A stretch of DNA of 64,000 bases from Novisyntrophococcus fermenticellae (GTDB taxonomy: Bacteria; Bacillota; Clostridia; Lachnospirales; Lachnospiraceae). The position numbers and the translations under genes are program-made. Under the pieces are notes generated by a model, which worked only from the letters and a program-made list of their open reading frames with translations, was not told the origin of the DNA and made no database searches. Location of the stretch: assembly GCF_018866245.1 (NCBI RefSeq), contig NZ_CP076458.1, positions 2,418,001-2,482,000 of the forward strand, given 5' to 3'. Numbering within the stretch: the first letter of the stretch is position 1; every line of letters starts with the position of its first letter. Positions 45,877-55,220 of this stretch are shown here, piece after piece.

Positions 45877-47070
45877 CTAGTCAACGATTACCCGGATGTA
45901 ATCATTCATGTGATCAATTTGCTCACACATCACTTCTACATCAGGAAATGTAATCACCATAGCACCAATTCCAAAGGCGGCATTACGGAATTTTTCAACT
46001 TTGTCGCCCGGCTTTACGAACAGCGCCTGCTGCACGATCTGCGGCCGGATTGCCTCATCTATTTCGATTCCCCGGAAGATTCCGTCCTTCGTTGCATGTA
46101 TAATATAGGAAGAAGTACAGGTATGTACAGGCTTTTCCCACAGGCTGGAACAATCCTCGCCTACCGCACTCTTTATCGTATAGGCTGCCAGATCTACATC
46201 CCGGGCAGCTTTAATCGCATCCGGAATTAAATTTCCTCCATTACGGGGACCAATTTCCAGAATATATATCTCTCCGTCTTTCCCGATGATATATTCGAAA
46301 TTAAAAGCACCCATCTTCATATCCAGCAAATCAAAGATCTTCTGAATCTGATTTCTTGCTTTCTCCTGAAATTCCTGTTTCTGAATGGATGGACAGCTGA
46401 GTCCGATCGGGGCATGAGGATTGCATTCCAGGTCGTTGTGTTGGTCCATTACACCAAAAAAGGCAATCTTCCCATCCACGATGAATCCATCCCCGTCAAT
46501 CTGATACCCCATCTTCTGTATAAACGCTTCTACAATCACCTGCTTTGAGATGGAATAGGACAAGGCTTCCGCAAAGGCTGCAGGAAATTCATCCAGACTG
46601 TATATCTTCGTAACTCCCTTGCTTCCTGAAGAATCAATAGGCTTTACCATAACCGGAAATTTCAAAGACCGGCAGTATGCAAGTGCCCGGGCCTCATCGG
46701 TAAAGCTATCTCCCTCCGGCATGCGGAGCCCATGCTCCCTCATAAACTTCCGAAACCGGTCCTTATGTGTCAGCGTAAGCACAGACTCATAGGGATTAGT
46801 AGGAAGTCCAAGCTTTTCGGCCACATAGGCGGCCGTAGGCGCAGATATGTCAGAAGCATAGGAGACAATACCGTCAATCCGCTTTTCTTCTGCAAATTTC
46901 AGAACCGCCTCCTTATCTATGGTACTGATGTTATGGTATTCGTCCGCATATTTATGTGCGGGATTATCCGGCAGATAATCAATGCTGATCACGTAACAGC
47001 CCAGTGCTTTTGCAGCCAGAGTTGCCGTCATCTGGAAATAGTTTCCGCCGAGTAGAAGTATTTTTTTCAT
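45877..47070 (-). CDS. ATP-grasp ligase-like protein
   Basis: 397 residues, similar in layout to the first half of the neighbouring fusion. N-terminal LLLGGNYFQMTATLAAKALG; ATP-grasp core FPVMVKPIDSSGSKGVTKIY; VIVEAFIQKMGYQIDGDGFI; metal-binding ILEIGPRNGGNLIPDA. ATP-grasp enzymes of this group join a carboxylate to an amine or thiol via acyl phosphate; the substrates are unknown. SD AAGGAG is 14 bases upstream of the ATG. Two ATP-grasp genes in a polysaccharide locus with an amino-sugar transaminase suggest amide decoration of the sugar. Confidence 0.83.
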   Translation of the reverse strand: MKKILLLGGNYFQMTATLAAKALGCYVISIDYLPDNPAHKYADEYHNISTIDKEAVLKFAEEKRIDGIVSYASDISAPTAAYVAEKLGLPTNPYESVLTLTHKDRFRKFMREHGLRMPEGDSFTDEARALAYCRSLKFPVMVKPIDSSGSKGVTKIYSLDEFPAAFAEALSYSISKQVIVEAFIQKMGYQIDGDGFIVDGKIAFFGVMDQHNDLECNPHAPIGLSCPSIQKQEFQEKARNQIQKIFDLLDMKMGAFNFEYIIGKDGEIYILEIGPRNGGNLIPDAIKAARDVDLAAYTIKSAVGEDCSSLWEKPVHTCTSSYIIHATKDGIFRGIEIDEAIRPQIVQQALFVKPGDKVEKFRNAAFGIGAMVITFPDVEVMCEQIDHMNDYIRVIVD

Positions 47071-47073
47071 GTT

Positions 47074-47916
47074 CTAGCAAATCTCCTTAAGATAACGGGA
47101 AAGTGCATCCTGCCATGCAGGAAGACGCTCAAATCCATTTTCCTCCAGTTTATCCTTATTCATCCGGCTGTTATGAGGCCTCTTTGCTTTGGAAGGAAAT
47201 TCTTCACTGCTGACAGGAAGAACCTTGACATCCATACCCGCCTGTTTGAAGATTTCCTGCGCAAATTCATACCAGGTACATAAGCCTTCATTGGTTGCAT
47301 GGTACCGTCCATACTTCTCTGTCTCAATCATATCCACAAGCAGCCTTGCCAGGTCATAGGTATAGGTAGGTGAACCAATCTGGTCCTCCACAACATTAAC
47401 CGTGTCATGTGTTTTTCCCAGATTCAGCATGGTCTTGATAAAATTCTTACCGTTGACACCAAATACCCAGGCGATTCTGACAATAAAGAACTTTTCCACA
47501 TTCTGTTCTACTGCAATTTCTCCCTCGCACTTTGTCTGTCCGTAAACATTCAATGGATGACGTTCGTCATCCGGTTCCCATGGACGGGTACCCTCACCAT
47601 CAAAAACATAATCTGTACTGATGTACATCATCTTAAGGTCCAGATCTTTGCAGACCTTTGCAATGTTTTCCACCCCGGTTGCATTCACTTTACGGCAAAG
47701 CTCTACATGATCCTCCGCAGCATCCACAGCTGTGTATGCAGCACAATGAACCACCGCTTCCACATCCGCTGCCTTAATTACATCACTACAGGCTTTGGGA
47801 TCTGTGATATCCATCTCTTCAATGTCAACACCGATACCTGTATGTCCGCGTTTTGCAAGTTCGTTCATTACATCATGGCCCAGCTGGCCTTTTACGCCTG
47901 TTACTAATACTCTCAT
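47074..47916 (-). CDS. rmlD: dTDP-4-dehydrorhamnose reductase
   Basis: Last step of dTDP-L-rhamnose synthesis. 280 residues, extended SDR fold. VTGVKGQLGHDVMNEL replaces GxxGxxG; YISTDYVFDGEGTRPWEPDD and YGQTKCEGE hold the catalytic Tyr-Lys pair; RIAWVFGVNGKNFIKTML completes the family pattern. TGGAGG precedes the ATG. RmlC is at 59767 in the same locus, 12 kb upstream in the transcription direction; rmlA and rmlB are not in the window. Confidence 0.95.
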   Translation of the reverse strand: MRVLVTGVKGQLGHDVMNELAKRGHTGIGVDIEEMDITDPKACSDVIKAADVEAVVHCAAYTAVDAAEDHVELCRKVNATGVENIAKVCKDLDLKMMYISTDYVFDGEGTRPWEPDDERHPLNVYGQTKCEGEIAVEQNVEKFFIVRIAWVFGVNGKNFIKTMLNLGKTHDTVNVVEDQIGSPTYTYDLARLLVDMIETEKYGRYHATNEGLCTWYEFAQEIFKQAGMDVKVLPVSSEEFPSKAKRPHNSRMNKDKLEENGFERLPAWQDALSRYLKEIC

Positions 47917-47952
47917 AAGTTCTTAACCTCCATTTTAGGTATATACAAACGA

Positions 47953-50400
47953 TCAATCCAGTCTCCTAAGAGAAAAGTCCTGCGTCTCCAGTGAAAGATT
48001 GGGATTATAATAAGGATCTCCTTCTTGAAAAATCAAAGGCCAGTTTCGTTCTATGATCTTGATCTCTCTGTTAAAACGTTCGACCTTCTCCGGTGTATCT
48101 TCAAGTCCTCTGGATTTTGATTCATAGTGGTAAAGTTCTGCATATGGATTGTATACCACCAGATAACCGGCTTTTCTTACTTTCAGGCAAAAATCAATAT
48201 CATTGAACGCTACCTGTAATTCAGACGATAATCCTCCTACCTGGTCAAAAACACTTTTTCTGACCATCATACAGGCTGCTGTTACAGCACTATAGTCCTG
48301 GGCACAGATAATACGATGACAGTACCCTGTAGATGAGCGGGGCTGCTGTATAAAACAATGTCCTGCAATTCCTCCAAATCCAATCACAACTCCGGCATGC
48401 TGAATGGTATTGTCTGGATAGTACAGTCGTGCTCCCACAATACCGACATCACTTCTCATGCAGTATCCAAGCATTTCCTCCAACCATTCAGAATTTATAA
48501 CCTCTGTATCGTTATTTAATAATAATAAGTATTCTCCTTTTGCATAAGATGCGCCGAAATTATTTATTTCTGAATAATTAAATATTCCTTTCCAGTATAC
48601 CACATGTACATTAAAATATGTTGATGCAATTTCTTTATAGAATTCGAATGTCTCTGATTCAATACTATTATTCTCCACAATGATAATTTCATAATTTTTA
48701 TAGGTTGATTTTTGGCAAATTGAATCCATACATCGTTTCAAATCCAAAATATGATCTTTATTAGGTATGATAATCGATATTAAAGGTTGACCATCAATAT
48801 GGTATCTGCTTCTATATAATCCAGGATACTCTCCTGCCGACACCGTTGCCCGAATTCCCACTCTTTCATAATGGGATTGAATAGCTCTTTTCCCAGCTTC
48901 AAAAGCATAACTCTTACTCTCTGGATTCTCAGCTGTGGAATTCTCATGGCTCCTCCAATGATATAATATCTTAGGTATATGAGATATCTTCTCAGTGTTT
49001 TCTATACATCTAAGTATAAAATCATAATCCTGAGCTCCATCATATTCTTCACGTAAGAAACCGACTTTTTTTTGCAAACCACCCTTAACAACAAATAAAT
49101 GGCATATATAATTCACACTTCGTAATAAATCCGGATTAAAGTCAGGTTTAAAATGAGGTTGAAAAAACTTATGACCATCCATAGTCATCTTATCTTCATC
49201 CGAATATAAGATTTCAATATCCGGCTTTTGATTTAAAATTTTTACGCATTCATACAGTGCATTTTTACACAAAACATCATCATGATCCATGAAAACAATG
49301 TAATCTCCAACCGCACTTTCTATGGCCAAATTAGTATTAGCCGAAATTCGTAGCTGGGAGTCATGAAATAATATTTTTATTCTTTTATCCGTTTGAGCAA
49401 TTTTTATTAATTCGTCGGAAATTGGTGAGCCCGCACCACTGCCATCCGATAAACACAATTCCCAGTTTGAATATGTCTGTGCCTGTACAGATTCTATCAT
49501 CTGATTAAGATATAATTTCGGTGTTTTATAAAGAGGAACAACAATTGAAAATTTAGGATTATACTCAAACTTCTCAGTTCTCTGAGCTTGTAATTCCTTC
49601 TCCGTAGGAAGATGTTTAGGCAGCCATCTTTGATAGGTTATCGGTCTTCTTCTATAATTTGTGATTTTTTGCTTTAGCTTTTCAGCGAACGCCTGGGCTC
49701 CATATATTCGAAGAATTTTTATGCTTTTATTGGTATAGTCAATAAACTTTTCTCTGATTTTTTCAGCCGTTCCAAAATTCACAGTACGAATTGTTTTAGT
49801 TTCCCCCGCACTTAAAACAAGATGTATCACTTTGCCTGTGAGCCTGTCTGCTTTAATGAAGAACCCACTCTTTTCGTTAATTGCTCCTTCGAAAAACATT
49901 GCATCTACATCCAATCTATTACTCCACAAGATCTCAGCATCAATTCTATGTTTTTTCCTGTCGTAGACTGACAATTCAACGGGGGTGGCGCTTGCCACCC
50001 AACCTCTGATTTGAACTAAGTCAGATTCCTTTTCATATCTTTCTTCTTCAATAAACAAATTGAGATTATTTTGCTTTTGAATTAGTTTTTTTACTGAAGC
50101 TGTAAACCACAGTATTTTTTTTCCACCTTTATTATAATAGACTTTTAGCTTATGATATCGTCCAAGTCCCTCCGGCAATGTAACAACGATGGTTACCCTG
50201 CTGGCTTCTTCAATATATTTATCTTGATAGCGATTCATCACACCGATATCAATTTGCGCTTCTATATGCGTTTTCAGCAATGTATCATCGAGATAGGCTT
50301 CCACCCGACTGTCAGTCGGCCATAAACCTTGAAGAATATATTTATGTCTATCTTTTATATGAAATCTGTCATTCTCCACTTCATATATAATATTTTGCAT
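47953..50400 (-). CDS. tandem-domain GT2 glycosyltransferase with N-terminal beta domain
   Basis: 815 residues. Residues 1-~240 form a beta-rich region of unknown function (QGLWPTDSRVEAYLDD; QIRGWVASATPVELSVYD). GT2 domain 1 (~285-530): VPLYKTPKLYLNQMIESV, FMDHDDVLCKNALYEC, YDGAQDYDFILRC. GT2 domain 2 (~545-800): IIIPNKDHILDLKRCM, LLLNNDTEVINSEWLEEM, AFNDIDFCLKVRKAGY, YHYESKSRGLED. The two catalytic domains are strongly alike to those of the protein at 39005, but codon use is more AT-rich. It probably polymerises part of the glycan backbone. Confidence 0.87.
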   Translation of the reverse strand: MQNIIYEVENDRFHIKDRHKYILQGLWPTDSRVEAYLDDTLLKTHIEAQIDIGVMNRYQDKYIEEASRVTIVVTLPEGLGRYHKLKVYYNKGGKKILWFTASVKKLIQKQNNLNLFIEEERYEKESDLVQIRGWVASATPVELSVYDRKKHRIDAEILWSNRLDVDAMFFEGAINEKSGFFIKADRLTGKVIHLVLSAGETKTIRTVNFGTAEKIREKFIDYTNKSIKILRIYGAQAFAEKLKQKITNYRRRPITYQRWLPKHLPTEKELQAQRTEKFEYNPKFSIVVPLYKTPKLYLNQMIESVQAQTYSNWELCLSDGSGAGSPISDELIKIAQTDKRIKILFHDSQLRISANTNLAIESAVGDYIVFMDHDDVLCKNALYECVKILNQKPDIEILYSDEDKMTMDGHKFFQPHFKPDFNPDLLRSVNYICHLFVVKGGLQKKVGFLREEYDGAQDYDFILRCIENTEKISHIPKILYHWRSHENSTAENPESKSYAFEAGKRAIQSHYERVGIRATVSAGEYPGLYRSRYHIDGQPLISIIIPNKDHILDLKRCMDSICQKSTYKNYEIIIVENNSIESETFEFYKEIASTYFNVHVVYWKGIFNYSEINNFGASYAKGEYLLLLNNDTEVINSEWLEEMLGYCMRSDVGIVGARLYYPDNTIQHAGVVIGFGGIAGHCFIQQPRSSTGYCHRIICAQDYSAVTAACMMVRKSVFDQVGGLSSELQVAFNDIDFCLKVRKAGYLVVYNPYAELYHYESKSRGLEDTPEKVERFNREIKIIERNWPLIFQEGDPYYNPNLSLETQDFSLRRLD

Positions 50401-50410
50401 AAATTTATCC

Positions 50411-51436
50411 TCACTTATTTTCTTTATTTTCTATACTTAAAATGTTCAGTGCTTTCTTATTAATATCAAACAAATATTTCGAAGCAATTATTGTTAATAC
50501 GAAGCAGATAAGGCATAAGAAATACACCTCTGAACGCCTTAATACAATACCAGTAAACGGCTCTGTCAACCATTCGGTCAGATAATGATGAGTTAAAAAG
50601 AAAGGGTAACAATATTTTCCACCTACTGTGCTTATTTTTCTTATAAAAATAAATTTTGATGTTTTTACAAAGATCCAAGTCAAACATATAAAGGAAGAAA
50701 GCCCAACAAGCAGAGTCTGAAGCATAACATTGTTCTCCCCAAGATTAATAAAGAACGCAACACCCAATCCAATTATACCTATAATCAGCATTTTTATATC
50801 TACTTGCTTTATGTACTTAATATATAACATACCAAAAAGAAACTCAGGCACTCTTGCAATAACAAAACACTCTATCGGCATTTTTGTTTTAAAGCATAGC
50901 ATGCTCACAGCCAGCAATACAATAGAAATTATTGTCGTTATAACAGGATGTTTAAGAACACATTTTCGAATCAATGGAAATAGAATATATAAACAAATAA
51001 TTACTGATAAAAACCATTCTCCTACCCGGTAAAAATTGTTTCCCCACCAAAGGGTATTGCCATCAAACCCAATAATACTGAAAATAATCTTCCATTTTGG
51101 TATTGTCTCGTCGATTCCATAATTGCGAAAAAAGGAAATTACTGTGGCAGTAAAAAAAGCAAGCCAAAACATTGGATAAATACCACGGAAACGCTTTTTT
51201 AAATATACCTTTACATCCAATTTTTCTTCATATACATACATCAAAGAAGCACCGGAAGCAATAAAGAACAAAGATACACCAAAAGAACCAATATATAAAT
51301 TGAACAGCTTGTCTGGTAATACCTTAATTGCATATCCTACTCCATTTGCCTCAAGGCTTCTCGTAAAGTGACATATAAATACTAATATTAGTCCAAATAC
51401 TTTAATATTGTCTATATAATACAATCTTTTCTTCAT
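50411..51436 (-). CDS. acyltransferase-3 family membrane protein
   Basis: 341 residues, about ten TM segments. YIDNIKVFGLILVFICHFTR near the N-terminus carries the conserved His; FGVSLFFIASGASLMY and KRFRGIYPMFWLAFF are family hallmarks. Acyltransferase-3 proteins O-acetylate or succinylate surface sugars. The ATG overlaps the upstream stop as ATGA, so it is coupled with the kinase-like gene. The acyl group and target sugar are unknown; polymer modification is inferred from locus. Confidence 0.87.
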   Translation of the reverse strand: MKKRLYYIDNIKVFGLILVFICHFTRSLEANGVGYAIKVLPDKLFNLYIGSFGVSLFFIASGASLMYVYEEKLDVKVYLKKRFRGIYPMFWLAFFTATVISFFRNYGIDETIPKWKIIFSIIGFDGNTLWWGNNFYRVGEWFLSVIICLYILFPLIRKCVLKHPVITTIISIVLLAVSMLCFKTKMPIECFVIARVPEFLFGMLYIKYIKQVDIKMLIIGIIGLGVAFFINLGENNVMLQTLLVGLSSFICLTWIFVKTSKFIFIRKISTVGGKYCYPFFLTHHYLTEWLTEPFTGIVLRRSEVYFLCLICFVLTIIASKYLFDINKKALNILSIENKENK

Positions 51437-52518
51437 CTTCCCCTGCCAAAAATTCTTTTCACTTTATTGGCAAACCTCCATGTTTTTGAATTAATGACTG
51501 TTTCATATGCTTGCTTCCAATGTTCTATATTTTGTTGATAAATCTGATTTTCATATGTTTTATCAGCCAACAACTTTTGTATACTCAATAATTCATTGTT
51601 TAATTGTGCATTTGCTTGAGAGGCCTGTTTCCAGTAATCCTCTATTTCTTTATGGCTCTTTTTCAACTCATCATATGCCTTAACGGCATCCTGCCAATTT
51701 TTTGCACATATTGCCCATTCCTCATGTGCATGTTTCGCATCCTCTATATAGTACTGAACATCTTGTTCGCCCTGCAGACAAACCTGCTTTGTACCCGCGA
51801 AGCTTTTCCCATCTGGCTCAGTTACAACATTATGGAAAAAATGCTTACATGCATAATCCAACGTCTCCTCAGTATTTGAGATTTCTAAATAATCCATTGC
51901 TTTCTGAAGCGGAAAAAACTCTTCAAGTCCATGTATATGAATATATAAGTCTTTAATACAGTGAAAAATAATCAGTTCCTTTGGTAAGGGCATCAAAAAA
52001 AACCATTCGTAATCAATGAAGGTGGGAATAGAGTCAGAGGTAAATATGATATTTGATGCTATGGCATCAAAATTTGATATTTTTAATCCCTTCTCACCTT
52101 CAAACTGCTTCCCGATACCAAATATTGATTCAAACTCTGGAGAATTGGAAAAAATGCAATCACTGTTTTCTTCATTTCCGCATATCAAAGATACATGCAA
52201 TTTTAATAAATCGCAAAACAAAGATTCATTCTTTTCTTTATACGCTATCCTATATTTGTCTTCTAGTGATTCTCCCTCAATATACTCAAACCATAATATA
52301 TCATTTTGATATTCCGCAGGGCACATTTTGCAATTTGGAAATATCTTTTCACATGTACTGTAGTAGTTTAAGATATTATGCAGATGTTCAATCCCCTCTG
52401 GAAATATAGCCTCTTTTGAAACCAGCTTCTTTCCGCTGGTTTCCTCCCGATAGATAGTTGTTTTTATACTATACTTCCTGTTTCGTTCATCACTGAATTT
52501 TATCCACAGTTTTCTCAT
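51433..52518 (-). CDS. kinase-like protein with C-terminal coiled coil (WbdD kinase/ruler-like)
   Basis: 361 residues. Residues 1-~235 look like a divergent APH/LPS-kinase fold: KTTIYREETSGKKLVSKEAI, LWFEYIEGESLEDKY, then SNFDAIASNII (candidate catalytic Asp/Asn) and FIDYEWFF (candidate metal Asp). Residues ~250-340 are a Gln/Glu/Lys-rich coiled coil. The end, VINSKTWRFANKVKRIFGRGR split at W, is basic and amphipathic and may touch the membrane. In WbdD of E. coli O8/O9a, methyltransferase, kinase, coiled-coil ruler and membrane helix occur in that order. SD AAGGGG precedes the ATG. Divergent, so the kinase call is moderate. Confidence 0.6.
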   Translation of the reverse strand: MRKLWIKFSDERNRKYSIKTTIYREETSGKKLVSKEAIFPEGIEHLHNILNYYSTCEKIFPNCKMCPAEYQNDILWFEYIEGESLEDKYRIAYKEKNESLFCDLLKLHVSLICGNEENSDCIFSNSPEFESIFGIGKQFEGEKGLKISNFDAIASNIIFTSDSIPTFIDYEWFFLMPLPKELIIFHCIKDLYIHIHGLEEFFPLQKAMDYLEISNTEETLDYACKHFFHNVVTEPDGKSFAGTKQVCLQGEQDVQYYIEDAKHAHEEWAICAKNWQDAVKAYDELKKSHKEIEDYWKQASQANAQLNNELLSIQKLLADKTYENQIYQQNIEHWKQAYETVINSKTWRFANKVKRIFGRGR

Positions 52519-52522
52519 ACTT

Positions 52523-53434
52523 TTACCCCTTTTTTGCCTCTACTAAAAATGAATTTGCAAGCATATGCCTCTCACTGGCACCCTTAAGGCTCGAAAATGC
52601 TTTATTCATATTGAAACTTTTTAAGACAGGCATATCATAATTACTTTTCTCTGGAAACTCTAACTCAATAGTGTCAATAACATCCTCGCTGTATATTACA
52701 GCTGGTAATTTATAATCTGGAAAAGGGTAATAAAAATAAGTATTAGAAAATCCATTTTCCAATATCAGATGTTCCAATTGTGACTTGCTGAATGTCTTCA
52801 CTTTATCAGATTTATGATAGCCTTCAATTCCAACAAAGGGTCTTCCAAGATGATCTTCATGATATCCGGAAAAATACTTCATACCTAATTTATTCTCAAT
52901 AGCAATATAAAGTCTTCCTTGTGGTTTTAAGCAAGATGAGACAATTTTCAGAAAATCTTCATATGGCTTTGAACTTTCGATATAGTGATAGGCATATTCC
53001 AATACACCAATTAGAGTTATAACATCATACTTCTTTTCAAGTTGGACATCCTGAAAGTTTCCCACAAAAATTTTTATATTTTCAAGTTCTTTATGTCGAT
53101 ATGCATTTACAAGAGAACGGCGTTTTGATAATTCAATGCAGTCAACGTGTGCACATTTTTTTGCAATTGCGCCTGTTACCGCACCCATTCCGGCGCCAAT
53201 TTCTAACACCTCATCTGTATTCTTTATCTCCATTGGTTCAATAATATTTTCTCTTTGGCGGCTTAGATGATACATGACAGCCCAGTTCCCATAAGCCTCA
53301 TGAACATACTCATAACCTTCTTCATCCTTTACAATATTCAGAATTTTGTTCTCAATCTCATCCCCATCACTATAGAGGTCTTCTCCGGAATAATAATCAT
53401 AATTCAAAACAACTTTTCCAATATTTTCGTTCAT
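52523..53434 (-). CDS. class I SAM-dependent methyltransferase
   Basis: 303 residues. SAM motif I VLEIGAGMGAVTGAIAKK, acidic motif II DCIELSKRR, motif III-like ITLIGVLEYAYHYI, and a C-terminal segment HMLANSFLVEAKKG. The family often sits in polysaccharide loci and in some cases is fused to a kinase-like domain like the one encoded next. The stop is 4 bp before the ATG of the kinase-like gene. Probable role: methylate the terminal sugar, alone or with the kinase partner as a chain cap. Acceptor not proven. Confidence 0.85.
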   Translation of the reverse strand: MNENIGKVVLNYDYYSGEDLYSDGDEIENKILNIVKDEEGYEYVHEAYGNWAVMYHLSRQRENIIEPMEIKNTDEVLEIGAGMGAVTGAIAKKCAHVDCIELSKRRSLVNAYRHKELENIKIFVGNFQDVQLEKKYDVITLIGVLEYAYHYIESSKPYEDFLKIVSSCLKPQGRLYIAIENKLGMKYFSGYHEDHLGRPFVGIEGYHKSDKVKTFSKSQLEHLILENGFSNTYFYYPFPDYKLPAVIYSEDVIDTIELEFPEKSNYDMPVLKSFNMNKAFSSLKGASERHMLANSFLVEAKKG

Positions 53435-53451
53435 AGCAGAATACCATCCTC

Positions 53452-55206
53452 CTATATAAATGCATCATCTTTGATATTATTAACACATACATTATGGTAA
53501 TTTGCTCCATACTTTTCAAATACCACTTTATTATTTTCTCTCAACATATAGTCCTGATTTGTGATTTCTACCGAAGCATACCTGTCGCTATAAACAATGC
53601 CCGTGTAAAACCCGATTTTTTGGACAATAAACGGAATTCCCAGTAATAATGTTTCTGTATCTGTATTCTTTACATCTGATAGATAATTGCAAAGTTTAGA
53701 AAATACTTTACCTCTAATCCAGAAGCTTCCTCCTATTGGTGTTAATGGTGCACTTGTCTGCTTAACATTAACGCTCACCTGGATTTTCTGGAGGAGCTGG
53801 CATACCTCAGTATAATGATTCATCCAACCGTCTCCCATATCCGAAAAAAGTCTTCCATAATTCGGAACCGGTGGAATCAGCATTCCCAGCCGATTATTTT
53901 CTTCAAACACTTTTATCAAATATCCCATATATGCCTTATTTCCTAAAATATTTTCCCAATCCGAATACTGCCATGACACGTCGTTGCTATAAGGCTTTTG
54001 CTTTTCCAAATCTCTCATGTGCAAAATACCAATATACTGATATCTGTCACAGCAAATACTGGAAATTTTTCTAAGGACTGCTGAATAATCTTCTGTATTG
54101 TACATCTCATTATGGGTATGGTTTCCAGTATATTTAAACACAAGCTGTCCTATCTCTTTTATAGCCTTTATATCCTTACCCAGCAAATAAACATCTGACC
54201 AAGGCGGTATATTTTTCAAAAACCGTCTATACCAGCCTAAACATTTTCCCCACTCCACAATAATAAAAACCGCCGTACTACCCTGATCCGGTTTTTTCTC
54301 TTCATCCCCATAGGTTGGCAGGATATAATTAAAATGCATATCGCGCTGTATATCTCCCAGATTTTCAAGGCGGAGGATGTTATCCCAAATCACATCTTCA
54401 TCATAGTCCAGATTATCACGCATATACTCATACGCTTCAACGGAAGGCTCGCCACATGAGTTCAAAAGAAAATCTGTATAATCAGTGAAAAAGGATCTTC
54501 TTTTAATTATTGGGCATCTTTTTTTCTTGATTAAATCCTTAATATAAAACATATTAGGACAGTACGCATACCCTTCATACTCATCAGTATTAACATATAC
54601 AGCCCACTTAAATCCCAAATCTTCAAAATGTTTTGTTAAGATTGTCTCATACTCAACAATAGATTTTTGATAAGACTCCGGGTTTTGCATATTGAAAATA
54701 AAATCCTTATAATGATAACTTAAAAAAAGACTTGGACGCATAACCAGGAAAAAAGACTGGATATGTTCCGGCAAATAACCATATGACAGCATTCCAAAAG
54801 GATCTGGATCCACCTTATGATGTTTTGTAATACCCCAGAAATCTACATCTCTTTCTTTCATCTCATCAAACATCTCAGAAAAAGGATAGAGAGGACCAAA
54901 AAAAGTATAATTCATAAGTATTACTTCATCAAATTCTGCCAATTTTTTAAACCCTATATAAAACAGGCCCTCACGGTATCCACCAACATCCAGACCTAAA
55001 TTAGCACGGCAATATATATCATCAGAGTATGTCTTCAGTTTTTCCAGACCTTCTCGTTCAATATATCCATTACCAATTACTAATATATATTCGACACTTT
55101 TTCGCAAATCCTCAAGCATCTGACAAATATAGTCATCTACAACTCCGTCTTTATCAAAAAAGAGGAAGATAGCACAACGTCTGATATTTTCATTTTTTAA
55201 AATCAT
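53452..55206 (-). CDS. rhamnan synthesis F (RgpF)-family protein, copy 2
   Basis: 584 residues, soluble. RgpF hallmarks: FLFFDKDGVVDDYICQMLEDL, VIGNGYIEREGLEKL, CRANLGLDVGGYREGL, then VILMNYTFFGPLYPFSEMF and GITKHHKVDPDPFG. In streptococci RgpF is a glycosyltransferase-like protein needed to complete rhamnose polysaccharide. Its closest relative in this window is the gene right upstream (55221), with which it forms a tandem pair. The second half (~300-584) is more divergent between the two copies, so different donor or acceptor use is likely. Confidence 0.88.
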   Translation of the reverse strand: MILKNENIRRCAIFLFFDKDGVVDDYICQMLEDLRKSVEYILVIGNGYIEREGLEKLKTYSDDIYCRANLGLDVGGYREGLFYIGFKKLAEFDEVILMNYTFFGPLYPFSEMFDEMKERDVDFWGITKHHKVDPDPFGMLSYGYLPEHIQSFFLVMRPSLFLSYHYKDFIFNMQNPESYQKSIVEYETILTKHFEDLGFKWAVYVNTDEYEGYAYCPNMFYIKDLIKKKRCPIIKRRSFFTDYTDFLLNSCGEPSVEAYEYMRDNLDYDEDVIWDNILRLENLGDIQRDMHFNYILPTYGDEEKKPDQGSTAVFIIVEWGKCLGWYRRFLKNIPPWSDVYLLGKDIKAIKEIGQLVFKYTGNHTHNEMYNTEDYSAVLRKISSICCDRYQYIGILHMRDLEKQKPYSNDVSWQYSDWENILGNKAYMGYLIKVFEENNRLGMLIPPVPNYGRLFSDMGDGWMNHYTEVCQLLQKIQVSVNVKQTSAPLTPIGGSFWIRGKVFSKLCNYLSDVKNTDTETLLLGIPFIVQKIGFYTGIVYSDRYASVEITNQDYMLRENNKVVFEKYGANYHNVCVNNIKDDAFI

Positions 55207-55220
55207 AACCTTTGAGCTCC

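Noticed and set aside
52505..52545. Programmed -1 frameshift at A AAA AAG joining the methyltransferase to the kinase-like protein
   Set aside because: The heptamer A AAA AAG is in frame, but a -1 shift meets TGA within a few codons. The kinase-like frame is +1, and it has its own ATG and SD.
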